64,000 nucleotides of DNA from NCBI RefSeq assembly GCF_000264905.1, contig NW_006763140.1, positions 110,713 through 174,712 of the forward strand, in the 5' to 3' direction. The position numbers and the translations under genes are program-made. The stretch comes from Stereum hirsutum FP-91666 SS1 (lineage: Eukaryota > Basidiomycota > Agaricomycetes > Russulales > Stereaceae). The notes under the pieces are model-generated. The model saw only the letters and a program-made list of their open reading frames with translations. It was not told the DNA's origin and ran no database searches. Positions 1 to 9,880 of this stretch are shown one piece after another; position 1 is the first letter of the stretch, and every line of letters starts with the position of its first letter.

Positions 1-3000
1 GTAGTATATCTCTGCTGCCTCTGAACGCTTTGACTTCGTCCATTCAGACGACTCCTGCACTGTTCCGACGGCGCAGTGTATCGGAATATTATGCTAGTAG
101 TTTGATACCAATTAGTGCACACCGTCAGTGCACTCTCCTGCCGAGGACGATGGCACTGAATATTAGCTGAATCACTGGATGAATCCTTCGCCTTGGACGA
201 GTGCCCCAAAAGCGCATGAGGGTGAGGAGCATACCTGTTCACAATCCTGCATTTTAGGACAAAGTGGTCTGTTTTGGCCGACAGGTAGCACATGTATCGC
301 AGCCCGGGACGCTCATAGAAGAGGGAGTATCAAACAATGTCACGCAGCACCGCTCAGTCTGTCGACAAGCAGGAAGCAAACCACCGGCAATCAAGACTTA
401 CATAGATCCACATCAACGACGGGGCATTTGTGCTCCAGTGTAGCCTCATCGCATGACGATAGTGCCAGTATCACCTGCAGGCGCCGATGGATACTGTCCA
501 GCGTGAGGCATCAACACATACGGGCCTGGTATACATCGTCGTACTTTCGAAAGAGATCTTCAGCAGACGAGCCCAAGAAGATTAAATTGATACGCTTGAA
601 GGCGTATTGCAGCAACTGTAATAGGGCATAGCTGTGGCCATGCAGATTCAAAACTCCGCCAGTCAGGTAGTGGCTGGTAGCGGGTTCTGGAGGAGCTCCA
701 AGTGGTTTCACCGATAGATATCGTACTAGTCTCGGCAAAAGTGCGCAAGTGCGAAGCGAGTGATGGTGCGCGCTCAAGGAGACCCATCAGGCGGAAGTCC
801 GAGTCTCCTATGACGAGGCGGTGCTGCCATCAAAGCACAGAATCAGAGGTAGTTATCAAGTCATCGAGAAAGAAGGGTCTGTAGAGACAAGCTCTGCTTG
901 TTGGAAGGATAAGACGACAGAAACACTTTGCCCCCAAGGATAGAGCCCACATGGAACACTGGCCCAGTGGGTTCCATAACGAGCGAGGGGACAACACGGT
1001 ACATGGAACGACTGTTGTTACAGTCCAACTCAGAGATGCACGCTAGACTCAGTTCGATGACTCCAGCAGTGATTCGAAGTTAATCGACGCTCTAACACAG
1101 TAAGAAGAAGAAAAGGAACATCTACCTACAGTAGATCAACTCGAAGTCCTTAGCACACTTGAGGAAGATCAACAGTGGGCGCTTTCGGTTCCCTCAGCAC
1201 CTAGACATTGTACACCATTATTGATCGGTATAAGCAGAAAACTTGAACGCTACCATATGCTCGTAAACACCCTCTGGTATAATAAGGTCCTTTCATTGGA
1301 TTGATGATTCGTAGTTTAAAGAGCACGAGAGGCACCGTGACATGGACGACTGAATTGCTTGCATCGCAATTTGCTACGGAGGTTGCCGGGATCATTCAAA
1401 GCTCAGCTACAGTCGGAGCTTCGGCCAGCTTTGTGAAGCCGGCTCCCGAGCGCCATTCTTGCCTGACTCTTGTGTGTTCAACAGCTGCGATTTTCTGTAC
1501 GCATGGTGTCCACAGCTAGATATATGTCAGCTCGTGTATAGAGGGTGCTTGTGTGTTCATGGCCACCTCGACTTGCCCGAAGCCATCCGTTTCTGGAAAG
1601 ACGTCGACTCTGCCATCGAAGCCCAGTGAAGAGGGAACGATAGGGCTCAAGCCAGACACCGTAGGCTATACTCAGTCACATGCTGTCAAAGGCTTCCTAA
1701 AGTCATATCCTATAGGCACGAATTATAAAACTACGTATTATAAAAGACGGGTATAGTAGAAACGAGAGTCCACGTTTGCTTCTGCCAAATACTCCCACAT
1801 CGTTAGACGACGCCTCTTATCCGACAAGCAACTTTGCCTCAAGCCCTCCTGCCTTGAACTGTCCTGATGAGCCTCTCTATTCTTATCTTCTCTTTCTCCA
1901 ATACGAACAAGGCCCTAGGCGTGAGGAAGTCAACTCCTTCGAGGCCCTCCGTCATAGTATCGACGTGACGACGATAACATCTCAAAACGTGCTCCTGGCG
2001 GTCGAGGTCGGCTGCATCATAGCCTGAAGCGGCACTTTCGGATTCACAAAGCGCAATCTGTATGAAAGCGAGTGACCTGCTAATGAGTTTGTGTGTCTTG
2101 ACCAGGGCTGTGATAATTTCTTTGGAGATGGTTCTGACTGGGAAAATACGTACCCAGGTTTCTGTGTGATCGATTTGTTCCGTCAGGTACTCTAAGGACT
2201 AGAGAAGAAAATGCCATTAGAAGATAAACGAATACAAGGATACATGAATCGTAGAAAGAGGGAAACAGGGCGTACATGGCTGAGTCGACTACGTTCACGT
2301 GGGACTTCTTCGAGGGAGTAGCCAGGGTGCATGGCTCCTGGATGTGATGGATGTGATTGAGGATGGAACGCTCACGGACAGTTGTAGAAGGAAAAGTTGT
2401 CTGGATGTGGACAGGGACGATGAGAAAGCCAGAAGGAGTTACTAGCGTTAAAACACGACGACAAGTTGCTTTTATATGCACGGTTGGGAGATACAAAGAG
2501 AAGGGAAGGGCGGATGGCATTGAGGATCTTGATCAGTAATGGAAATCAATACAAAGCGTCAGCGCCTCTACACCCAAGGCAGAAGTGCCATTCGATAACC
2601 TATTCTTGTCAGGACTAGTGAACTGTGAACATCCAACCCGTCAGAGTCAATTGAAACTAAAAATCCAGGCCGCAATACGGTTTAAAAAGGGGAAGAGCGA
2701 CATAGTCACACCAAGTCGTCTTGTGCATAGGACGCCACTCGTATGGCATGGCAACGATGCAGGAAGCAGAATATGCAAACGCCAGCCAGGACAAAGACAA
2801 ATTCTGAACGCGGTTAGTACCCATTTTGTACAGGCCCACGCTTGATCGGGGACAATGCCACATACAAAGCTACGGCAGCCCTGGCTGGCCACAGCGATGC
2901 AAATGCGGCCGACGCTGAGACAGTCCCATCGACGCACGGAGACAACCAATTAGAAAGCATGGAACGCACACGCGGATGGCTTTGGTCTTTACAAGGCTGG

Positions 3001-3123
3001 AACATATCGCCACCATTAACATGGAGCGACACAGAACGAGGCGGAGGCCAAAGCTCTGAGAAATACCCACGGATGTCGAAGTCCCAGATCATCCGCGATC
3101 CTGAGCCATCGATTGCCCAGTCC
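1..3123. other. gene-poor left end
   Basis: I recognise no gene here. The open frames are short (at most 150 codons, 179-631 on the plus strand), overlap on both strands, and show no signal peptide, domain motif or convincing splice pattern. It could hold decayed transposon or gene remnants. Confidence 0.4.
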
Positions 3124-3181
3124 CCGACCGATGAATATGACCGTCGCCTGCTCGCAGGCGACGGTCATATTCTTCGGTCGG
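3124..3181. repeat. 58-bp near-perfect hairpin
   Basis: Two 27-nt arms (3124-3150 and 3155-3181) are reverse complements with one mismatch (3132 against 3173, T-T) around a 4-nt loop CTCG. It lies in a 191-codon open frame (2842-3417) that I do not trust as a gene. The exact symmetry suggests a foldback element, a recent palindromic duplication or a strong cruciform/RNA hairpin. Confidence 0.85.
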
Positions 3182-4328
3182 AATGCCACACTTACGCCTA
3201 CCAGCCCCCAATATCACAGCATTCCTCCCAAACTACATCGGAGGTCCACCGATCCACCTCGTCCCATATGCAGCCCGATACGCAGGCCTATGCTCTCCTC
3301 TATCTCTCTACTCGTCACCTCTCACAGTATCTACCCGCCATAACAATGGCCTTCGCCAACACTTCGACCTCATTCCTGCCTCCTCCCATTCGCCATCCGC
3401 ACATCCGCCATCCGTAGTACGTTCACTTTGATTTCAGCGCCAGTCACTTTCAGCCTCCACGTCGACCTTCATGTCGGCACCATTCCCAATCAGTGGTTTG
3501 CGGTTCACGGCGCCATCTAGTCCAATTATCCAGAATACGGGATACGAGAAATACGGGGCCGGGGATGAGGGTAGATGAGGAGCAGGGAGTATAAAGGCAT
3601 ATATCAAACGCCCTTTTGAGCGCGTTCCCGGCTCGAAGTATGGAAGAGGAAAGGTTGGTGGATTGTTCCTAGGACCGTGTCGACGCGTTCAAGGGAGAAC
3701 GTGTACCGTAAGTAAGATCCAGATGGTGGCGAAGAAGGTCAAAACTGTAGGTTTTGTGGGGAGGGGGTCGTTTAGGGGTATCGTTTGTGACCGCAGGAGA
3801 TCTAGAGAGCGCGATCGAAGGGGAAGCGGTGAGTGTGAGTACGATAGGTTTCTTGAGCGCGCACTCTCGCATATCGGGGCGCACATCCGACCCAACAATA
3901 GCCATAAAGATACGCAGCATGCATTTGTCCACACGACAGCCTGCAACCTGCCAGGACACGGAGACTTCATACAGATTCTTCAGTACTACTCCTGCTTCGG
4001 ATTGCTCGAGGGAGATGCCGCACTGTTCTGCTGCAACAAAAGGTACATAACTTCAGTTTCGGGGATCACTGTGGTTGAGAGGATCGGAAAGAACGGAGGA
4101 AGGACACGAGGATTTGGAAGCAAGGAGCATGAGAAGGGAGGGGTGAAGAGGACGGCCAAATGGCTCAGGTGCAGAAGTCAAACAGACGGAACGAGGCCGA
4201 GAGACGTACCAGATAGCCACGCATCATGTTCAGTATTACGCCCTGCCCAATCATCATCCCCACCAAATCAAGTCCATGAGATATCCTTCTGTTCGAGTGC
4301 CGGCTATTTGTATTCGCATGTGTGTAGC
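3182..4328. other. intergenic, no recognised gene
   Basis: A 294-codon open frame (3663-4547) runs through this stretch and into the MITE that follows. It has no domain-like sequence and overlaps other frames, so I read it as chance. Nothing else is supported. Confidence 0.4.
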
Positions 4329-4624
4329 CAGTGTTGGCACGGCCGTGCCAGACCCGCGGTCAGACTGACGGGTCAAGAGGCCGAGCCGGGTCAGGTCAAG
4401 GTTTTCTTGACCCCCTGCAGCCTACCTTTTATGGTGGTCGCCAGCGTCGGCTCTGGACCAAATGCTGGCACATTCTGGAAAATGCCTTATTTTGGTATAT
4501 TTCGGGGCCACATCACCAAGTGGCGCCGCAGACTAGACTGGGTCTGACCGGTTCTGACCCCGCCGGGTCGGGTCGGCTGACCTGACCCCGACCACTGCTG
4601 GTCAAAGGTCGAGTGACAACACTG
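4329..4624. mobile_element. hAT-like MITE (non-autonomous)
   Basis: The ends are 12-bp terminal inverted repeats, CAGTGTTGGCAC at 4329-4340 and GTGACAACACTG at 4613-4624, which match at 11 of 12 positions. They are flanked by 8-bp direct repeats, tgtgtagc (4321-4328) and cgtgtagc (4625-4632), 7 of 8 identical. An 8-bp target-site duplication and CAGTG ends are hallmarks of hAT transposons. The 296-bp body has no transposase frame but is rich in subterminal GGGTCA/TGACCC motifs, which hAT transposases typically bind. It is therefore a miniature element that would need an autonomous hAT elsewhere. The one-base difference in the target duplication suggests an insertion that is not very recent. 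Confidence 0.85.
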
Positions 4625-5496
4625 CGTGTAGCGGATAGATGGGGAGTAGGAGTCAAGCCAAGGTTCGAGACTTCTCGGGGGAAGTTGGTCGGCGAGGAGT
4701 AGGAGACGTGTGGCGATATAGTGTCAAGTGGAGATGGTTATGGTGGTTATGGTGAGGAAACCTAGAAGAACGAAGTAGACAGCTTTACCATGGTCGGAGA
4801 TGAAGCTTGTGCTTAGTTCGAGAGGCTCTGGATTGCACACTTTAAGCTCGTAGGATACAACGAAACCAAGTATATCGATCCTAGTATGGTGGTCACAGAT
4901 ATTGATTCAGACGGCAGAGGATCGCTCTCAGTTGCAATGAACGTTCGACTTTGGGAAAGTCGACGAGGATCAGGCGTTGCCCCTTCAGATACGATAAGAT
5001 CCGAGTCATCCCGCGGGAATGTCCGGCGTGGTTTGACAACGGCCGAACTTTTGTGTAATCGATCTCTCACTTTGCTCTCACTCCGAATCGTAGCTTTTAG
5101 GATTCTACCAGCGTACAGCTCTCTGACCGCCTGTACGACGCACTCATCGGTGGTAGACCTCGCAGGCGTCTTTCGACATCATCATTGTTCATCATATTCG
5201 GTGCTCTGTCGTGCTCTACTTATTCATTTTCTGAGAACCTGTCGTTGACTGCCCCACATCCTGAAACGATGCCTTGGTGGTATAAGTATCAATCAACAAT
5301 AACTTTCTTTCATCAGCGACCTATCTCCAGTTACCTACCATGGTGACTTGGAGCCGCGTCCATGCTGCATCTCGCATGCTCAACATCAAGAGACTCACCT
5401 CGGCTCGATTGACGCCTGACGATCTCCCCATCACACGGCATGTTCAGTCCGTACACTTAACCCCTTGCCCCTTTGGTTATAGACCCCGGTGTACAG
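4625..5496. other. intergenic, no recognised gene
   Basis: This stretch separates the MITE from the secreted-protein promoter. Frames at 4813-5070 (-) and 4886-5248 (+) overlap each other and show no recognisable motif. I see no gene. Confidence 0.4.
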
Positions 5497-5504
5497 TATA
5501 TAAA
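5497..5504 (+). promoter_or_regulatory. TATA box of secreted protein gene
   Basis: TATATAAA lies 64 bp upstream of the ATG at 5568. It is in the same register as the TATA boxes of the other secreted-protein genes in this window. Confidence 0.7.
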
Positions 5505-5567
5505 GCCTGGACAATGTCCTAATAATAATATTTCCCCCTTCCTTTTTTCATCTTCAAAGCGTTTGCG

Positions 5568-6133
5568 ATGATGATGCACACCATCAAATACGCATTCGCC
5601 GTCCTCGCAGCGTCGGCGGCCGTACAAGCCCAGCAGCTAGGGTTGGTCCAGTAATATGTATGTATCACCACAGCTCACTGCGCTGACTGTGACTCTTCCT
5701 CTAGTCCATCATGCACGAGTACCTTGTTCTCCCTCACGACATCTACGTTTTATTATCCTGGTACAACCACGACTACCACTGAATCGGGAGGTGCGTTATA
5801 ACTCTCATATTCTATGTCGCCATATATTTATCGGAACCGTGACAAACCCTTGTTCCAGTTACAACCACGCACCCAACAGTCTGGGTGATGATTACCACGA
5901 CGAAAGCCACTACCACTGCTACACAGGCTCCTGCCAGCATCACGACAGCGCCGATGCTCCAAGCGCGCGAATCGCCGTGTAGCGCTACGACATATGTACC
6001 AAAGACCATCGACGTCGCTTCAGCCAACTCGAGTTCGACTTGGACAGTCACAGCGTGGGCGACGACCGTTACTGGGGATCCGGTGACTGCTACGACGTAC
6101 GACTGCTATCCTACAGGATACTGCGGTTTCTAG
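5568..6133 (+). CDS. Thr/Ser-rich small secreted protein
   Basis: Three exons (5568-5650, 5705-5790, 5859-6133) give 147 residues, with introns of 54 and 68 bp in consistent phases. The N-terminus is a clear signal peptide (MMMHTIKYAFAVLAASAA..., likely cut after VQA). The mature protein is very rich in Thr and Ser (runs such as TTTTTTES and ITTTKATTTATQ), so it is probably heavily O-glycosylated. Four cysteines are visible (one near residue 33, one mid-protein in SPCSATT, two in the C-terminal DCYPTGYCGF). It has no GPI-anchor signal and no catalytic domain. This fits the broad class of basidiomycete small secreted or wall-associated proteins, but I recognise no family. A strong TATA box sits 64 bp upstream. 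The first ATG of three in a row was taken as the start. Confidence 0.75.
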
Positions 6134-6473
6134 AGATAAAGAGGAGCGAAACACGGGCGGAGTAGTAGACTGGTATATGAAGTGTGGTACATTTTTCAGA
6201 TTTTTGCGTTCCGAACATGCAAGATCGCATGCAGACTGAAGCCTAGACGTTGTAGGGTCAGAGGGCGCGCAAAACGACCAAGATCTAATGTGGCCCAAGT
6301 ACACGCCACAGCAACGTGCTATGATACTTCGCAAAAAACTGATCGAGCTTGTAAAGAGCCCATATATTGAGACAGTACTAGCATGAAAATTACAGACAAC
6401 AATTTGCTCGACGATCATAGCTAACACGAACACAGAGGAGTCCCTTCTAGCATAACACGCCAGTGTATTTGCC

Positions 6474-8439
6474 TCATCCGCGTCCACGTCTTTGCTCGTC
6501 ACCTCTATACCCGCCGCCATCCCTTTCTCTATCTCCTGGCCTATCGTACCTTCCACCACCACCAGAGCCTCTATTGGAGCTGCCTTCATAGCCATATCCA
6601 AATCCGCTGCCGTATCGTCCCTCAGTCACCATTCGTTCATATCTTCGCTCACGGGAATCTTCCCTACCGCTCCTCGCCCTCTTATTACTACCATTACCGT
6701 TTCCTGCCGGAGGTGAGCTAGAAGTCCCGGCTGGAGGGGAGCCACCAGCAAACATCTCGTAGTCGGAAGCTGCAGCAGCGTTCATCGACATCGTCGAAGA
6801 AGATAATTGGACGAGAGAGATCGAGACGGTCATGAAATCGTAGGCGGCGATTGCTCGTGCGCCGCGGGGTGGGCTTAAGCTTGAATTTGGTAGAGGGGAC
6901 GAAGTGGTGTAGCCTTGTTGGAGGACTTCGGCGGCGTTGGCGGCGGAGGCTGGGAGGATGGAGTCGAGGATGTAAGGCGTGGAGTGCCATGCTCGCGTTG
7001 CTTGACGTTCGATTTCTTCCATGATACGTGTACGATAATGAGTACCCTGTGGGTGTGCGTTCGATGGTGCTGGAAACCTAGATTCCGACACCGAGTCAGT
7101 ATAATCTTACTGTTTGACGTGCCTTAACTGTGCAACAGGAAAGAAACGTTGTGCCATACCTCGCCCCAATGTGGTTCAACACCAACCTCTCCGCTCCCCA
7201 CATTCCCGCCACAGCACCCGCCTGTTCTGGAGTCGAATGACCCCTCTCCTCGGTCTTCGCCTTGACTACCTCCGGAGTCCTCTTTCTTGCCGCCTGGGCA
7301 TCTACATTCGCTGGGATGAAGGCATCGGTCGCTTCGTGGATGAGGAGGGAGACGCGGCCTGGGGTGGAAGCGATCAGTGGAGTGAGCGATGTGGCGGAGG
7401 AGCAGTCTCCTAATACGACGACTTTGCGGGGTTGTGGGAGATGTGGAAGCGTGGCTGGTTCGTGGAATACGTAGCCGATGCAAGGATCTGAAGAGGGCGA
7501 TGGGATGATTAGTTAGCATAAGTAGTAAATGCATGAGAGGAATGAAGTGACGCAGACCACGGTGCTCAATGGGTCCTGCGTGGACTGTAATCTCGGCCCT
7601 GGAGGTCCTTTCATGTTCCAAATTCCTCCAGAATCCGTCGCTATCACACATCACATCTCGTCCTCTGAGTTCATTCGAGTGGAGCACCTCCGGTGCACAT
7701 GAGGTCACACGGTCGGACGGAGTAAGTAATTCGTGGACGCAGTATTTTTCGGCGCTGCGAGTATGAGTCAGACTTAAGACGGTGCGAATGAGAGTACGCA
7801 AGCCAGGGGGACCGTAGATCTCAACTGTGGGCTGCATTTGTATGTCATTGCAGGGTAATAAGTATACGGCGAGAAAGAGTACTTACCGTCCTAATGATGC
7901 TAGCGTCCACGTGTGGATGAGGAAACCCTAAGGTGTTCCGAAGCATGGTTGGAATGCCCATGATATGGTCGGCTGCGTGAAGAGACACATATTATTCGCG
8001 AGGTAGAATCAGCGGATTACTTATTGTATGAGAGTTTAACGCGCACCATGCATGTGTGTGATGAATATTTTCGTGACCTTGCCTATTTTCCAGGCGCGTT
8101 CTCCGGACTGATTGATACGGGTGGCGTTGATTGCAAATTGACGAACTGTGCCTTCAGCACAGTCTACCACTGAAGTCGAATCATAGTGAGCATCTAGTGA
8201 AGAAAAGGACGGAATATATTGTTCGCACACCATAGGTTACCGTCTCCGGTAATGTCCAGCGCGAGGGAAGAGCAGTTTCTCGACTCGACTGGGCCACCGC
8301 CACTGAGAGGTGAGACAAAAAAAATGAGCATCGAGGATATCAGTAGTAGCTTGGAATGGATGAAAGCCAGCCTTATAGGCTATAAGCAGACGAACCTCGA
8401 AGTGCCTAGAAAGCAGACGTCCATCCGTTGCGTCGACAT
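6474..8439 (-). CDS. tRNase Z (ribonuclease Z), with a one-base frameshift
   Basis: Seven exons run from the ATG at 8439: 8439-8396, 8302-8229, 8169-8047, 7972-7887, 7831-7558, 7487-7161 and 7077-6474. Family signatures appear in order: the N-terminal VCFLGTSSGGGPVESRN, WLVDCAEGTVRQF, the metallo-beta-lactamase motif THMHADH (residues about 77-83; Ala replaces the usual Gly), VEIYGPPGL, VVLGDCSSA, the HEAT motif, a GHSTPEQAG block and LNHIGARFPAP. The enzyme removes 3' trailers from pre-tRNAs in the nucleus and/or mitochondria. Exon 6 goes out of frame just before LNHIGAR, at a run of five C on the plus strand (7197-7201); one more base would keep the frame and match the spacing of the family. 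Because the enzyme is normally essential, I suspect a homopolymer error. With that base the protein is about 510 residues, longer than typical short-form enzymes, because of an Arg/Gly-rich tail. Confidence 0.92.
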
Positions 8440-9796
8440 GTAGACCAGCGACTGTTGAGCAAGACAAAAGCAAGACGGGCTGCGTATCGGGCCAGTACAC
8501 GGTAGACCAGATCGAAAATGAAGATTTCAGGTGAATTTTTGGTGTTAGATGCGTATCTTCTTTGACTCACAGTATTATATGTGGTCGAGATGCGGGAAGA
8601 TAATAGACCTGCAGAAAGACAAAAGGAAGTTACGGTGGCGCACGACCTCCGCTTGCAGAGCCAGTTTCAGCGGTGGAGTCGAAAGATCTACTATTATCAC
8701 ACAGAATGTGCAACGCAGATTCCAAGGAAAGAAGGGGGTTGAATCAAGAGAGCCCGGTACTGCTTGAAGCCTGCCAGAAGTTTGAGAGGTGGAAGTGCTT
8801 GTTCAAGTCGTTGATTGTGTCCGGGGTTGACACGCACGTGCTGCACTAATTTCAGACTCAGATGAATGGGGTTAGGGGTGCCGCCACTGCCAGAAACAAT
8901 AATCTCTCTCTGAGTCTCTCGGAGTCACCTCTAACCACGTCTTCACTCTGCTCTCATCGTGCATCTGAGCATTCCCATCCTGATCAACTGGGCCCGAATT
9001 GTTGGACGACGAGTTATAACTGTGAGGGTCGCGCTGGAGATCTACATATAACTCCTCGGCGTTGCCTGAGGCATAATGGCCTCGGTCCCGGAGCCCTGTC
9101 CTCCGAGCTCTCCTTTTCTTATCTATGTTTTTCTCCTCGGGACGTCATCTTGGTAACTTACAGGAGTTGCTGTTCCTGACCCAAGGTTGAAGTTGTGAAG
9201 AGTTTCATGTCGACGTCGGGACATTGCGGAGCTGGTTGACCGCCGCGGCCGCACAGCGAAACCTCCGGCCTGCGATAGCGCTCGATCTCCGTATGTTTTT
9301 TAATTCTAGTCATTTTACTTCCGAACTCGTCCTCGAGATTGTTGACTTCAGCATCTACTTATGTTGTGACATGTCTTTCATTTATCGCTCGTGGGGTCTC
9401 ACGAGATGCGGAGTCCCACGGGGAGCTTTTTGATCTCACGGGCAGCTTTTACTGCAACAATTTCGCAGATTTTGAAATGAACTGTTGCTTTTGCTGCCGA
9501 TGTATAGGTTTGTTCGACGTTAGTAGAAAAGACGAATACGTTGGACACGGCCAAATGTGGCGATCGCCCACCAGTATCAGCCTCCGCTGCGCACGACTCA
9601 TTTGACTTCGTAGCCGCATGGCCTTATCTTTCAACGAGCCTCTGCTCAGCAGGTTGGTCAGAATAGCCGGCAAACACGACATCCTTTCTCCAAATGGTTC
9701 CTTTCATCCAATAACGAGTTCCCCCTGATCTTAGCATCGGCAAGCGCTGGTATTTTGGGAGCGATTATCATCGGACGTAAACACATAGATGGGCGA
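8440..9796. other. divergent intergenic region
   Basis: This 1.4-kb gap between tRNase Z (-) and the amine oxidase (+) should hold both promoters. The open frames in it (for example 8862-9179) have no recognisable features. I see no gene. Confidence 0.5.
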
Positions 9797-9803
9797 TATA
9801 AAG
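9797..9803 (+). promoter_or_regulatory. TATA box of amine oxidase gene
   Basis: TATAAAG lies 84 bp upstream of the ATG at 9881, a normal distance for a fungal TATA promoter. Confidence 0.65.
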
Positions 9804-9880
9804 CGCGTCTGTTCGTACCTGAACGCGTCGGACTTGACGCCCTCCTTACCCTCGTTCGTCCTGTCTTGCTGCTTGCTGCG

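Noticed and set aside
2842..3417. 191-codon frame crossing the hairpin
   Set aside because: It contains both arms of a palindrome, which fixes its sequence on both strands; no homology-like motif.
3663..4547. 294-codon open frame on the plus strand
   Set aside because: It runs from unannotated sequence into the hAT-like MITE, has other frames open over the same span and no domain or codon pattern like the real genes.
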